Shown here: positions 1 to 12,043 of the stretch, piece by piece
How positions within the stretch are numbered: position 1 is the first letter of the stretch
Layout: every line of letters starts with the position of its first letter
Origin: Torreya grandis
Taxonomy: Eukaryota > Streptophyta > Pinopsida > Cupressales > Taxaceae
Direction: 5' to 3'
NCBI GenBank assembly: GCA_037957365.1
Contig: JARHVA010000123.1
Coordinates: forward strand, 3,302,501 to 3,366,500
Length of the DNA stretch: 64,000 nucleotides
Program-made: the position numbers and the translations under genes
The notes under the pieces: generated by a model
Told to the model about the DNA's origin: nothing
The model's input: only the letters and a program-made list of their open reading frames with translations
Databases searched by the model: none

Positions 1-179
1 TGGGTAATTTAAACTAAAATGATGAGGAGACAAACATCCAACATCACTGGAATTCACTACTCACTTGTGACCAACCGATCAAAACCACCTTTCTTGCTAT
101 ATGAGAGAAGAATTTAGGTTAAATTAGGAGGTTATTTAATCACACATGAACCTAAAAATATCACACCACTAATGATGAG

Positions 180-2200
180 AAGAGATATTGCTAAAATATT
201 CTAAAATATAGGATGGATGAACTATTTTGAAAAGCTAATAGGGTATGATGATGTAATTATTGAAGAGTTTGCATAGACTTTGGTGAATGATGTAGCTACT
301 ATGAGAAGTTATGGGTTGAGATGACTGAATAATTTTTAGAAGGCATGAGATAATGATGAACAAGAGAACTATGGTGAAGGAAATACATCACTACTTTATT
401 AAAATACCTATTTTTTAAAAGGAGAAATACTAGATTTTCAAATGGAGGTACACTTCTCTCCTCATTACCCTCGATTTGGTTAGAAGTTATCATCTACATT
501 ATCAAGTAATTAACCTATGAGGGTAGGTAATCAATGTTAAATGAAAACTACTTCAAATTTTTAAGTCACCTTAGGCATGGAAGAAGGGTGAATGTACCCA
601 ATTTCTAGTTGAATATGCTAAGAATGATGGATAAGGAGTATCAAAAAGGGAAGACAATTTTTTTATCCCATCACTATTTAATTCAATTAATTGTGCATGG
701 GTGCCTACGAGATAAGAGGCCTAACCTAGCCTGAATGATTTATTGTAAATACAAAAGCTACCAAAGGAATAACAATATGAAGCAGCTATTGAATAGAATG
801 AGCTAGTTATTGAGGAATAAGCAGAGTTTGTTGAAGAGCAAAGAAGAAATATAGAGAGGCCTGAGAGTAGAAGAAGAAGGAAGTTAATATTAAGACCAAC
901 TTCATAAAAATATCTAGGCATAAGAAAAAAGAGGACTGAAGACATCCCCACTACATCAAGACCTAGAAAGAATCAAAATTTTTCGTCTTCATAGGGTTCT
1001 AAAAAACAATCCCATAATATTAGATGTAGAATAACAAAACAACATACCTATGTATCCCCTAATTATATCTGAAGTGAAGAATCTCCTACGAAGGAAGAAG
1101 AGCTTAAAAAATAAGAAGGTGAAACTACTATCAGTTTTTAAGAAGATACCTCTACCCCTTCCAACTTTGAGGTTTCATTCTCTAGGGAAGTGGAACACTA
1201 GGGTACTCGATCAAATTAAATAAAAGAAAAAGTAAAGGAAGAGCAATCCATTAACATTAAATGTCAAAAAAGGAACAAAAAAATCCTATGCATCTAGAAC
1301 AAGAATAAAATTAAAAAAAAATAGAAACCCTCAGGGAAATTGAAACCCTTAATACATGAATCAAATAATTAGTTACAAAGGAGAATGGAATAGATACTTT
1401 AGCCAAGGTGGCATAAGTAGAGAGTAGACATAATCAAGCCCATACAACTCAATCCATAGTATAAGGATCTCCCATGGCTGTAGGAAAGATAGAGAAGACT
1501 TTTTCATCCATTTTCACTCAGATAGAAGGGCCAAGTTAGGAATAACAATTCATGAAAAGAGATGCTAAGATCCAAACCTTGTATCTCCAATAGCATAACA
1601 AGTCCAATTAATGAAGGATGAAAAAAAGGCTTTGAAGAATGAGGTTGAGGAGAATAATTCACAATTCAAAAGATTGTGAGAAAAGGTAGAAGACATGAGC
1701 CAACTAAAAATACAACTCATAAATTCTAAACCACTTGCAAGGGTATGTGTTGTGTACCTTGAAGAACAATGGGTAAAATTTTATTTTGTGAAAAATTATT
1801 ATAATATTACGAAATTGGGAAGTGAACCTCATTTTTTCTTTGAATTTTATAGCATTAGCATAATGAAGGATCAAAATCAGTTAAGTGAATTTTATATACA
1901 TAACATGCTCTTCCCAATGATCTAAAATGGAACCCAAATCTACAGTTGGGTGATGTATTATTGAGATTTTTTTTCTTATTCTACTAATGAGAGAAAAAGA
2001 GGTAAGGAATTCATAGAGTACCATGGAAATGAGAAATAGACAACATTAATGATTATAGAGGAGGCTACTGGGCCAAATATAATAGAATAAGACTGGATAA
2101 AGTTATTGAATAAGAGGAAGGTAGCTACAATAACTAAGAGAGAACAAATAGAGTTCAAAACCAATATTTGGCATTGATGACATAAATAGCCCAAGAACCC
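180..2200 (+). pseudogene. decayed open frame of unknown family
   Basis: Plus-strand translation gives a broken but protein-like frame. One stretch near 210-300 reads FEKLIGYDDVIIEEFA. Another near 545-650 reads HLRHGRRVNVPNFL. A charged, coiled-coil-like stretch lies around 1610-1700 (NEVEENNSQFKRL). Most stops are TAA or TAG where CAA or CAG would continue the frame, the usual decay of methylated plant transposon DNA. No gag, protease, RT or integrase motif is visible. I infer the accessory ORF of an old transposable element, cut at its 3' side by element A at 2573. The family is not recognised, and a decayed host exon cannot be excluded. Confidence 0.35.
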
Positions 2201-2572
2201 TTTAATGCATTTTAAGCTAGATGGAGTGACCTTATCCTAGAATTGAGAAAGAAGGACCTATTTTCAATCTATAATTTTGGGACAAATCTCAATAGGGTCG
2301 CTAAATATATTTTTGTTGAAAAAATAAGGAAGCTAAGTTGGATTTCCATAACTTACCAACCTCCTCTTGTATAGTTTCCCATTCCATATTGGAGAGGAAT
2401 AAAATAATTTAATGAAAAATCTAAAGAGAGGAAATGGAAAAAGATATAAGGCATTTATGAGATTCATACAAAATAAGGAATATGTTTAATAGAGTTAGTT
2501 AATTCTAGGTACTTTTCTCATTTGTACAAAGGTTTAGGTTACTCGAAGATGAGCAACATATTCAATTGGCGG

Positions 2573-5500
2573 TGTCATGATCCAGACTAAAACAATTTTA
2601 AAAATGTGGATTATTATTTGGCATAGACATTGCAAAACATTTTTATGTTGTTTTGATTATGATGTCATATCATATATTAGATCACATACTTTGATTTTAG
2701 TTCATTATATCTTTATTTGAAAATAACTATGTTAAAATTTTATATTTTAATTTATTATTTTAGTTGAAATTCAATTATGCTCATTGGATATTTTTTGGAT
2801 AGATATTATTGATGTATTATTTTGTGACTGCATGGATTATCTTGAGCTAGGTTTGATCAATGGAGTCTGGTTGGTAGGGTTGTGTATGTAGAAGTCAGTT
2901 ATATTCTAATGATGTGTATTAAGACATGAGTTTCCAAAATGACCACAGTTGTATGTTAATTGTTGACTAAACTTTATTAGTCTTTGGGTTGATATATTGA
3001 GTGGGTATGTTTTGATCTCTTTTGATTAAATTTTGGATTTTACCATTTTCTTGAGTCATTTTGATTGCTCTACCTGATATCATCTTGCTCAATTAAAAGA
3101 CAGTTTGCCATTATGTTAAAATTTGGCTTAACCAATTTCATAATATTGTATTAGTGACAAATAGATATGTACTTGCCCTGATATCACTAGTATGATACAC
3201 AATCATGTTTCAAGCCTCTTGTCTTTTAAAAGTGGTGTCATTATCACTTTGTCTTTGTGCTTGTTATATAGTAGGTCTTTTTTACCTTGATCACCTTGTT
3301 TTTGATCTTTGATTTTAAAGTGGATGTTTTTATTATTGTCTTATAAAGCCATCATGGGTTCATTATTAGATTATGTTGATCATTACGCTTGGTATGGTCA
3401 CTTAAACTTTATATCATTGAATAAAATCATTTGGATATTATTTAATATTTAATTATTTTTATAATGTTAATCAATATGGCCACTATGATTCATGGTAATT
3501 AGGTGGTTAACTTAGGGTTTAAGTGTATCAAAGTTTTTGATGTTTGTGATAGTTCTAGTTGGTATTATTGTTTTGGAAATTTGTATGACCTTGGTGAACT
3601 ATGTAGAAACCTTAATTGTCAATGCAAAGCTTATGGAATCTTGTTCACCATTGCTAGTTTAAAGCCTTGATGGATCGTGAAGGATTGTTAATATGGAAGC
3701 TATTTGAAGGGACTACAATTCTACCGAAATAAGTTGAGGATGTGGGTAAACATGGAGTTAATGCCTCCATTCTATTGTACCATGACCCAAACTATTTTGA
3801 TGAAGCTCTAGAATTAGAATAAGTATTAAGAGCACATTTTTTTACAAGAGAGGAGATCGGTTCTAGATGTGCATACAAGGAACTGTGCATTGAGAAAGGA
3901 AGGTAACCTATTTTGTGGAAAAGTGAGGTAAATCAGACCTTGTCTCTCCAAGAAAGTGATGTTGTGTTATTTATTTGATAAAAGTGCACAGTGGGAAATG
4001 TGAATGTGGAATGGTTCCATATCTTGTTGCATTGTGTTATTCGTGCACATTTTTGGCAATGTTGTTTGTTTGTGGCACCGGGTTGTGTTGAGAATGCGGA
4101 TTGTACTTTTAATTATTTGTATTTATCATTTTTGTTCAAACCCTTGACTATGATGTGAACACTAAGTGTTCATGGGAAGAATGTTTTTGAACATATTTTA
4201 AAATAAACATTCTAGTATTAACACATAGGGGTGTGTTTTAAATTGATGTTTTGTGTTGGTATGCTTGTTGGGTTTTTTATGTGTGAGTTGGAAACTCAAA
4301 AAAATTATTTGTGACCCTCTAAGCTAGATTCCACCATCAAGATGATGGTTGAGGGTGGTTAGTTCTACCAATAAAGGGTTCATTAGACTGGTCAAGTGGG
4401 ATTTGAACTTATATGCGAGCTAGTTGTTCACATAAGCATGTATTTATGAAGCTTATCAAGCTCAAAATAGTGGTGGAATGACTATTTGGAGTCAAGCTTA
4501 AGAATCATGTTTAGATGTGCTTGTACATTTTTCCATTCAACATTCATTTTTAAATACCTCTGAGATGGATTATATTATTGTTTTGTAACTCTGTGTGTTT
4601 TAAGTTCATTTTACAGAGTCATTATACTTGCATAAATTTAATGAAATGGAAATGAATGGTATTTTGTGGCTATTTTCCTTGGTTCTTCATTTAATTGTCT
4701 GAGTTGAAATCATCATGAAAGGTTATAGAAGTATGTGATTAGTTGAATGGTTTTTATTTATTATATCATGTATGATTTCACATAGGTTTGTAATTATATG
4801 AATGTTATAAGTTTTATTTGTTAGTCAATATTAATGGAATAATGGTTTTAGATTCAAGTCATTAAACTTGGACCTATACTCGACTGCTTTAATAATCTTG
4901 ACAGCTGACTGTGTAAGCCTTATATGATTGTTGTGTTTTATAGGATGAATGTGTGTTTAAATGATCCTTATATGTTGAAGTTTCATTTGGATTCTTGTTT
5001 TCAGTCATTATGGGAAGAACTACAATTATTAGCATTATTATTGGTTTGAATCTAGTTTAACTGCGAGTTAATTCCTTGAATCACATGGGCATTCACTTGT
5101 TTACTATATAAATATGTATATTGGATTTCTTAGAAGTATAGGATGGCTCTATAAATCATTTACAAGTTGAGGTGTTTATTTGTTGGTTGTTTACTCATTA
5201 TTTTACTCCCTTATTTGGACTATAACTGAAGGGCACTCATAATCATCGACATTATAAATTGGATTAAATATGGCTTATCATTATATAGTCTTGTTTCTTT
5301 TCATGACTAATTTATTTCATTAACATTGTGAATAGAGATCGAAGTTGCAAGAAAATATACATGTTTTGTGTGTTTCCTTTTCAAATGGTTGATATTATAA
5401 TGTTTTAGACAAAGTTGGGTCTTTTGATTTAAATGGTTATTGAATTTAATAAGTTACAAACACTGCATATGGAATTATGTGTTGTAATATGATGTGATTG

Positions 5501-7345
5501 AATCTTAAAGGCATTTGTGGATGGTTGTTACCGTGGTAGTCATTGTAAGTTACGACTAGGTAGGTTTTAGATTGATTTATTTATTTTGGAGATGCATAAT
5601 ATCATTTTATTTGCTTTACAAGAGTTGTTGAAGGTATTGTGTTTCTTTTATGTTATTTGGTAAGCATTTTGAATTGATAATACATTACTTGTCTGAGTTA
5701 GTAGTTGATTATGAACTGTATCTTTCTTCTTCAATGGATAGATTGTCTGGATTAAACAAGAATCAATACCATTTTTTATATTTGATTTCAATGCATAGTT
5801 ATTAATACTTCTTCCTATTCTAAAATAGGGTGTAATTTATGACAAAGAATTATTCCTTGATCTTTACTTTGTTGATTAAAAACCTACTAGTACTTGATTT
5901 TTAATGCATTTAATTCAATAAAATTATTTAGGTTCCACTCATATTTCACATTTTATTCTATTATTTTTCACAATGATGGTGACGATGTCTTAAACGGCAC
6001 TTAGTTGTGCAATAGTGAAATTTAAGAATGATTTTCAAATGATTGGATTAATAAGCACAGTTGTTGTCTTGAATTATTTTTTCATGAATTCTCTTCATTT
6101 GAGAATGTTATCATTTAGGGATAGATGAAACTCTATACATTCTAATTTTAATTACATCTCATTTTTAAATAGTAATGTACTCTTTAATTTATAGTGTTGT
6201 GTTAATGATAAGTACAAGAGAATTATTGAAATAATTAAGAAAATAGTTGTTATGTAAGGGTAAAATCACTATTAAGGACTCAAGGACTATCAAAAAAGAG
6301 ATGTATGAAATAAAGTATCTAGTATATGAAGAGAGTCATCAATTCATTTATTGGTTGTGATTGCATTGTTTGAATTCTTAAACCAATTTTTTTATACGTC
6401 CGAAGCTTGCTCACTTGGCCCTCATAAGAGGATAATTCTTAGAGGAAAAATAAAAGTGTTGCTCTAAATAGAATCTATCTAAATGAGATATGTATGTGGA
6501 AAGAAGGAATAAATGTGATATTTTTCATAATTTGTAATGAGTTATGTTTACTATGATGGAAGATTAGATACCTAATATACAAATCTATGACCCAAATATC
6601 AAAGTGTAAATATCTCAATTGGGTAGCATCATATGTATCCAATTTAATTGATATTGCAATATGACTTGTTATGATAACACTCTATTTGGGTATTACATGT
6701 ATCTTCTTATGATATGAAGGGTTAACTACTATGATACTTTACGTGAAGAAAATGTTATTGTTGGGGTTGACTTAAATTATTATAATAAGTATGCCTTTTA
6801 TTTAAGTAAGATTGTTGATACATGATTATTAATGTTGTACTTTGAATTAAAGTGTGATAATGTTCCTTGTCAGTGGAACTTATGAAAGCATTAATGATAC
6901 TTATGAATTTAGATAAATAAGCAAAATTAATCTTTATATTTAAGTTTAAATGACTTGTTAAAAACATGTTCTAGAATATTACCTATACTTTAACAATGTT
7001 GTAAACTAGTTTCAATGGAGTAATAACTCTTTTAGGGTTGAGTCTTGTCAAGTTGGTCTTATGGGGAAGACAACTTGTAGAAATATATTCAGATCAAAAT
7101 TTATATGGGTAAAAATGTACACTTATACATCCTAAGATTAATACTCCTCAAAGGATAAAATGATTTCTTATAATATCCACTCAAGAAGGCCTAACCTTAA
7201 GGAAATTGTATTTCTTAGAACTTCTTGTAAACTATGATTTAAAATCAAATGTGAGTTATTTTTGGTTTTTTGAGTCTTTTAGTACATTTAGTGTGATAAA
7301 AAAAAAATGTGATCTTTGTTTTTTTTATAAATAGATTTTGCTACA
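2573..7345 (+). repeat. element A 5' LTR (4773 bp)
   Basis: Collinear over its whole length with 12044-16801. For example, the segment at 3670 matches 13142 and the segment near 6760 matches 16225 at the same offset from each LTR start. No nested insertion is evident. Most plant LTRs are 0.3-2 kb, so 4.8 kb is exceptional. Many substitutions and small indels separate the copies, so the insertion is old. The LTR contains a reading frame at 3670-3906 shared with the other LTR. Confidence 0.92.
3670..3906 (+). pseudogene. LTR-borne short frame, 5' LTR copy
   Basis: A 79-codon frame starting at ATG 3670, colinear and in frame with 13142-13378 in the 3' LTR. It carries two TAA codons, at least one of which lies where the other copy has a different sense codon. 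Shared peptides include YHDPNY or HHDPNY, FFTREE, and YKELCIEK or YKEVCIEK. The product is unknown. The frame ends in AGGTAA, which could be a splice donor, so this may be a captured exon. It may also be chance retention of a frame in an LTR. Confidence 0.35.
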
Positions 7346-7346
7346 T

Positions 7347-7360
7347 TGGTAACAAAGAAC
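7347..7360 (+). promoter_or_regulatory. element A primer-binding site
   Basis: TGGTAACAAAGAAC begins one base after the 5' LTR end. It resembles the plant initiator-methionine tRNA primer site TGGTATCAGAGC with a few changes. This fixes the LTR boundary and the plus orientation. Confidence 0.75.
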
Positions 7361-7439
7361 ATTTGTTATTCTGGGGAACGTTGGGGATAACTTTTTGAAT
7401 CTATACCCTACCTTAATATTTTTTAAATTTACTTCTCAG

Positions 7440-8735
7440 GATGGTTAGAAAAAGATTAGTATGATGACCAATGCAAATACCAACTAGGATAATAACAATA
7501 CTATACGAGGTAGAGGTATAAATAGAGGTAGAGGCCATGATTCTCCAAATATGAATAATAATATAGCTAACCCGCCTCCCATTAATAATGAAGATAGTAA
7601 AACTAAAGTCCTTAATGTTAATGTAGTTGGAGATAACCAAATAGACAAGCATGAAAAAGTCTTAAATGGAATATTTACAACCTTAAATTCCATTTAAGGT
7701 AAAGTTCTGACTATGAAACAAAAGGTCAACAACCTTGAGTGTGTTCCCTAAGAAGGCATGCATGTGTTGAAAAATGAACAAGCACTCCAAGATTTTCCCT
7801 TGGCAATGGTAAACCAAATCATTAAGGAGATTAAAAATCATTCTCCCCTACCTTTTCAAGTGAATAATATAGTGATGTAGGTGATGTTTCACTTGTACAC
7901 TTACAAAAGTATTTTAACCTACATAACATGCCTTCTAATGTGAAAGTAAGGGTGGTAACCTATCAGTTTGTTGGTGTTGATGTCTTATGATGGAATCATC
8001 TTTATGCTTTAGAAGGATATCAGCCTATGACCCTTACTTGGGTAATTTTTTAAAGAAATTTCTGGAAGAGGTACTTAAGTGCCAACTTTAAAGAATATAA
8101 AATCACTAATTTTTAACTGTTGAAGCAAGAAAACATGTTAGTCACTTAGTATGAAAATAAATTTCTAAATATGTTACATCTTGTAAAATATATACATGAT
8201 GAATGGACTAAGGTGACCAAGTTCAAACTTGGACTGAATGAAATATTGATGCATGACATCAATATGACTAATCCAAGAACCTTGGTGGTTGTCATTATGT
8301 CTACCCATAGGGTAGAAAAGAATGAAAAATCCTAGTATAAAGTGAGAAGATTTTAAGAAGAATAGGTAGCAAAATAAAAATAAAAATGTCTCCCACTCCT
8401 AAAAATTTCAAGAAATAATATCAGAATTGAAAATTTACAAGGATTAATAATGGATTTGGTAAGTTACAAGGGTAGAATAAAAACTTTAAGGCCAAAAAAT
8501 CATCAAAATTAGGGTCAAACAGCAAAACCCAGACCCAAAATAATCAACATAGACCAACCAAAGGAGCTAACATCATCCCTTTTTCACCCTCTAGAGTTTT
8601 ACAATTCTAGGAATGTGGTGATAATCAATATTGGAACGATTGTCCAAAGTTAAAACTTGGACAATCAGCTAATCATAGGGTGCATGCAACTATTGACAAT
8701 CAGAGTGTTGGTTTCTAAGCTACTCCAATAAAAAC
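7440..8735 (+). pseudogene. element A gag remnant
   Basis: A broken frame with an RG-rich N terminus near 7500-7540 (RGRGINRGRG). A Retrotrans_gag-like core lies around 8035-8330, with pieces such as RYLSANFKEYK and LLKQENM. A zinc knuckle remnant (ECGDNQYWNDC) lies near 8610-8645. In the CCHC pattern (C-x2-C-x4-H-x4-C) the first Cys and the His are replaced (His to Tyr fits C-to-T), so the knuckle is destroyed. Gag normally forms the virus-like particle and packages RNA. Numerous stops and frameshifts make this a pseudogene. Protease follows directly. Confidence 0.75.
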
Positions 8736-8739
8736 CAGA

Positions 8740-9003
8740 GGTACTTCATTTGGTCTTAATGTGTCTATTATGATTGATTATGGTGCTACAGATAGTTTTA
8801 TTTCTCATGTTTTAGAAAACAAGTGTAGTTTAAAATCTATTAAATTTAGAGAAGGTTGGGAGGTTGAATTTAGGACAAACAAAAGGGTGTCAATCTGTGA
8901 ATCCTTAGAGCATGTTAAGCTAGATTTAGGAATTTTTAAGACTAAAATGAACCTATTTTTAGCTCATTTAGGATCATATGACTTAATTTTGGGTATGGAT
9001 TAG
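8740..9003 (+). pseudogene. element A aspartic protease remnant
   Basis: An open stretch of about 80 codons (8761-9003) contains MIDYGATDSFIS, the retropepsin active-site loop in which the usual D-S/T-G-A reads D-Y-G-A. It ends in YDLILGMD, the second conserved Ile-Leu-Gly block of gypsy proteases, followed by TAG where the family has Trp. The catalytic Asp is present, but the Ser/Thr to Tyr change would be expected to abolish activity. Role: processing of the Gag-Pol polyprotein. Confidence 0.8.
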
Positions 9004-9239
9004 TTGTAACCACATAAAATATTTCTTGATTTCTTTAATAAAAGGGTGTGATGCATAAATGATTTTGGCAAAATCATGAAAGTGCAAGGCATATAAAATC
9101 CTAAGGCACACAAATTAATTTCAACCTTACAGCTAAAAAAGGTAGTACATAAGGGTTCTCAATTGTATGTTGTCCAAATACAGGAGTTGTTCAAGGATAA
9201 GGAACCAACCTACATATATTTTCATTTCCTTAAAAAATT

Positions 9240-10130
9240 ATAGATGTATTTCCAAAAAAATTGCCTAAACTCCTCTTAAATGAGAATTTGATTTCTCTAT
9301 CAAAATTATGCCAGGGGTTGCACCTACTTCTAAGGATCCTTATAGTATGAATGTGGTAGATTTATAATAATTAAATTTTTTTTTGCAAAAACTTTTGAAA
9401 AATGATAGCATTAGTCCTAATCTATCTTCTTGGGGTGTTTTGGTTATCTTCGTAAAGAAGAAGGATGGAAACTTGAGGTTGTGTGTTGACTATCAGATGC
9501 TTAATAAAGTGATGATCAAAAATCATTATTTATTGCCAAAGATAGATGATCTATTTTCTCAAATGAAGGGCTTAGTTATCTTTTACAAGATTAATTTGTG
9601 ATCATACTATCATCAGTTGAGAATCAACAAGAAAGACATGCATATGATTGTTTTTTGAACTAGTTTTAGACATTATGAGTTCACAGTTATGTCATTTGGC
9701 TTAAAACATACACTAGTTACATTTATGAACTTAATAAATATTGTTTTCATGGATTTATTGGATAAATTTATGTTGAGTTTCTTTGATGACATTATGATTT
9801 ATTCTAAAAACATAATTGAACATGAATAACACTTGAGGCTAGTCTTGCAAAGACTAAGGTAACATAAATTGGTCCAAATGTGATTTATTTGAGTCTAAAA
9901 TTCATTACTTGGGTCACATCATCTCTAAGGATGGTATTGTTGTAGGTCTAACAAAGATCAATGTAATACAAGAATGGCCTGCTCCTAATAATGTATATGA
10001 AGTGCATAGTTTTATAGGCTTGGCTGATTATTATCATAGGTTTATGGAGAACTTTTCCAGCATAGCCAACCTAATCACTTCCTTGTAGTGCAAGAAGTTT
10101 ATTTGGACACCCCTCTGTGAAGAGGCATTC
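9240..10130 (+). pseudogene. element A reverse transcriptase remnant
   Basis: The pre-RT linker near 9300-9360 (MPGVAPTSKDPY) leads to an open stretch 9383-9601 with [19 protein letters not shown], the RT fingers motif. It continues after stops and shifts to MSFGLK near 9690 and to FFDDIMIYSK at 9779-9808, which holds the catalytic Asp pair of the Y/FxDD box. The GLADYYHRF block near 10018-10044 marks the end of RT. Frameshifts and stops throughout make it non-functional. Confidence 0.85.
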
Positions 10131-10545
10131 TAAATTCTTAAGGATTTGTTAACTATAACACTAATACTTGTTATTCCTAACCCAAATGGTAATTTTGAGG
10201 TATAGGAAGATGCTTCTAAGAAAGGTTTTGGTGACATTCTTACCCAAGATGGCAAAGTGGTGGCTTATGAATCACAGAGGCTCAAAGAGCATTAAAATAA
10301 TTGTCTTATGCATGATATGGATCTTAATGCCATGTTCATGTTTTGAAATAATGGAAACATTTTTTATTTGTAAAATATTTTAAAGTGAAATTTGATCACC
10401 ATAGTCTAAAACATTTGTTTACTCAAGATGGATTGAATGCACACCAATGCGAATGGTTATAATTTATAAGTAATTTTTGCATGGACATTTAGTATGTCAA
10501 GGGTAAGTAAAATTATGTTACTGATGCACTCAGTCAACTCACATA
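10131..10545 (+). pseudogene. element A RNase H remnant
   Basis: Continues from RT. The strongest trace is near 10385-10540, where the frame reads FDHHSLKHLFTQ, then HQCEWL, and closes with VTDALSQ, the conserved C-terminal end of gypsy RNase H. The first catalytic region (10190-10260) is scrambled by a frameshift. It would remove the RNA strand during reverse transcription, but is inactive here. Confidence 0.7.
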
Positions 10546-10699
10546 CCTTAATACAATTTATATAATCAAGTCTAATTTTAGAAATGTTGTGCAATAATAA
10601 CTTTTTGATGAGTACTTCCAAGACGTAAGAGAAATTTTGGTTAACGAGCATGTTGTAAAGTAATTTTTTGTTTTTTGTTGAAAATTATGACCTGATTAG

Positions 10700-11640
10700 G
10701 CATAAAAATAGAATTTTTATGCTTAAATATTTGTACATATGAATTCAAGTTATGAAATAAGTGCATACATCACCTCATTATGCTCATCTAGGTGTCACAA
10801 AGATGACACATGAGTTTAAAAGGTACTATTTTTAGTTTGATATGAAACTCGATGTGGCTGATTTTGTTGCTAAATGCTTGGAATCCTGGTGGATAAAAGT
10901 TAAGCATTTCCACCCTAAAGGTATGTTGTATTCTCATGAAGTAATAAAATATAAGTGTGTTGTAATCTCACTTGATTTTATTTATGGTCTGCCTAAATCT
11001 TGTAGCACACATGATATTATTCTGGTTATAATTGATAAATTAACCAAGGTTGGTCATTTCATTATTGAAAATTTAACTGATGATGATTCTATGTTTGCAA
11101 AAATATTTATAAAAGAGGTTGTTTGGTTGCATGGAATGTCAGAATTAATTATTTCAAACAAAGATAAAATTTTCACATCAAGGTTACGGAAAAATTTGAA
11201 TACAACATTTGGAACGTGCTTAAATTTTAGTTTTATGTACCACCTAGAAAAGGATGGTCAAATTGAAAGGTCGAATCAAGTGGTTGAAGACATGTTGATA
11301 ATGTATGTCCTAGATCAGTAGACTAAGTCGGAGGATTTTCTCTATTTAGTTGAAATTTCTTATAATAACACTTATCATTTTGTAATTAAAATGGCCCTTT
11401 TTTAAGCTTTATATGGGGGAAAGTGTATAACTCCACTTGAATATGACACTTTAGAAAATAGGGTTGTTTCAAGACGTGATTTACTTTAGGAATATGATAT
11501 GTAAATGGCTCTTATTTACCAAATCTAAAAACTACGTCTTATTGACAACAGAGTCATGCATATTTGAAGAGAACACCACATGACTTCAGTATTGGTGATA
11601 AGGTCTTTCTATGAGTTAGACCTCAAAAAAGCTCCATTAA
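10700..11640 (+). pseudogene. element A integrase remnant
   Basis: The zinc-binding region (near 10770-10900) keeps YAHLGVTKM, but the CxxC pair reads CLES, losing one Cys. The catalytic core is open at 10842-11321. The first Asp is in SLDFIYGLP. The second, normally in a SDRD-like box, reads SNKDK, an Asp to Asn change. The Glu lies in KDGQIERSN. Loss of the second catalytic Asp and of a zinc ligand means it cannot act. The frame continues with breaks into the C-terminal tail. Confidence 0.85.
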
Positions 11641-11869
11641 ATTTTGGAAATCTTCTAAATTATCTCCATGCTTTGTTGGATCTTTTGACATTGAAGAAAA
11701 GATTAGTCCAATTGTTTGTTGGCTATCCCTTCCTCCTTTTCTATCTAATATTCATGATGTATTATATGTTGTTATGTTAATAAAATACATATTTGATCCT
11801 TCCCATATTTTGGATTGAAAAAAAATTAGGTTATAGAAGATGAGAAGATGTGATTGAAACCAATGAAGA

Positions 11870-11995
11870 TCCTAGACCATTGCAACATTAAGTTTTGAAA
11901 TATATAAATTCAACAAGTGTTGGTCTAGTGGGACCCACTTAGTAAAAGGAGTGCTACATGGGAAGACAAAATTATTTTCAGGTATCATTACCTGT
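11870..11995 (+). pseudogene. element A integrase C-terminal chromodomain-like tail
   Basis: Reading across one frameshift gives KILDH, then VLV and WDPLSKRSATWEDK. This resembles the last strands and helix of the chromodomain-like tail of chromovirus integrases, with its ATWE motif. Such tails are thought to guide integration to chromatin marks. Only the end is recognisable, and the aromatic cage residues cannot be assessed. Confidence 0.5.
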
Positions 11996-12030
11996 AACTA
12001 TTTAACTAGTCATTTGGATGACTCCTTTTT

Positions 12031-12043
12031 AAATGGGAGAGGA
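12031..12043 (+). promoter_or_regulatory. element A polypurine tract
   Basis: AAATGGGAGAGGA lies directly against the TGTCATG start of the 3' LTR. This is the expected place and composition for the plus-strand DNA primer of an LTR retrotransposon, and it supports the 3' LTR start. Confidence 0.75.
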
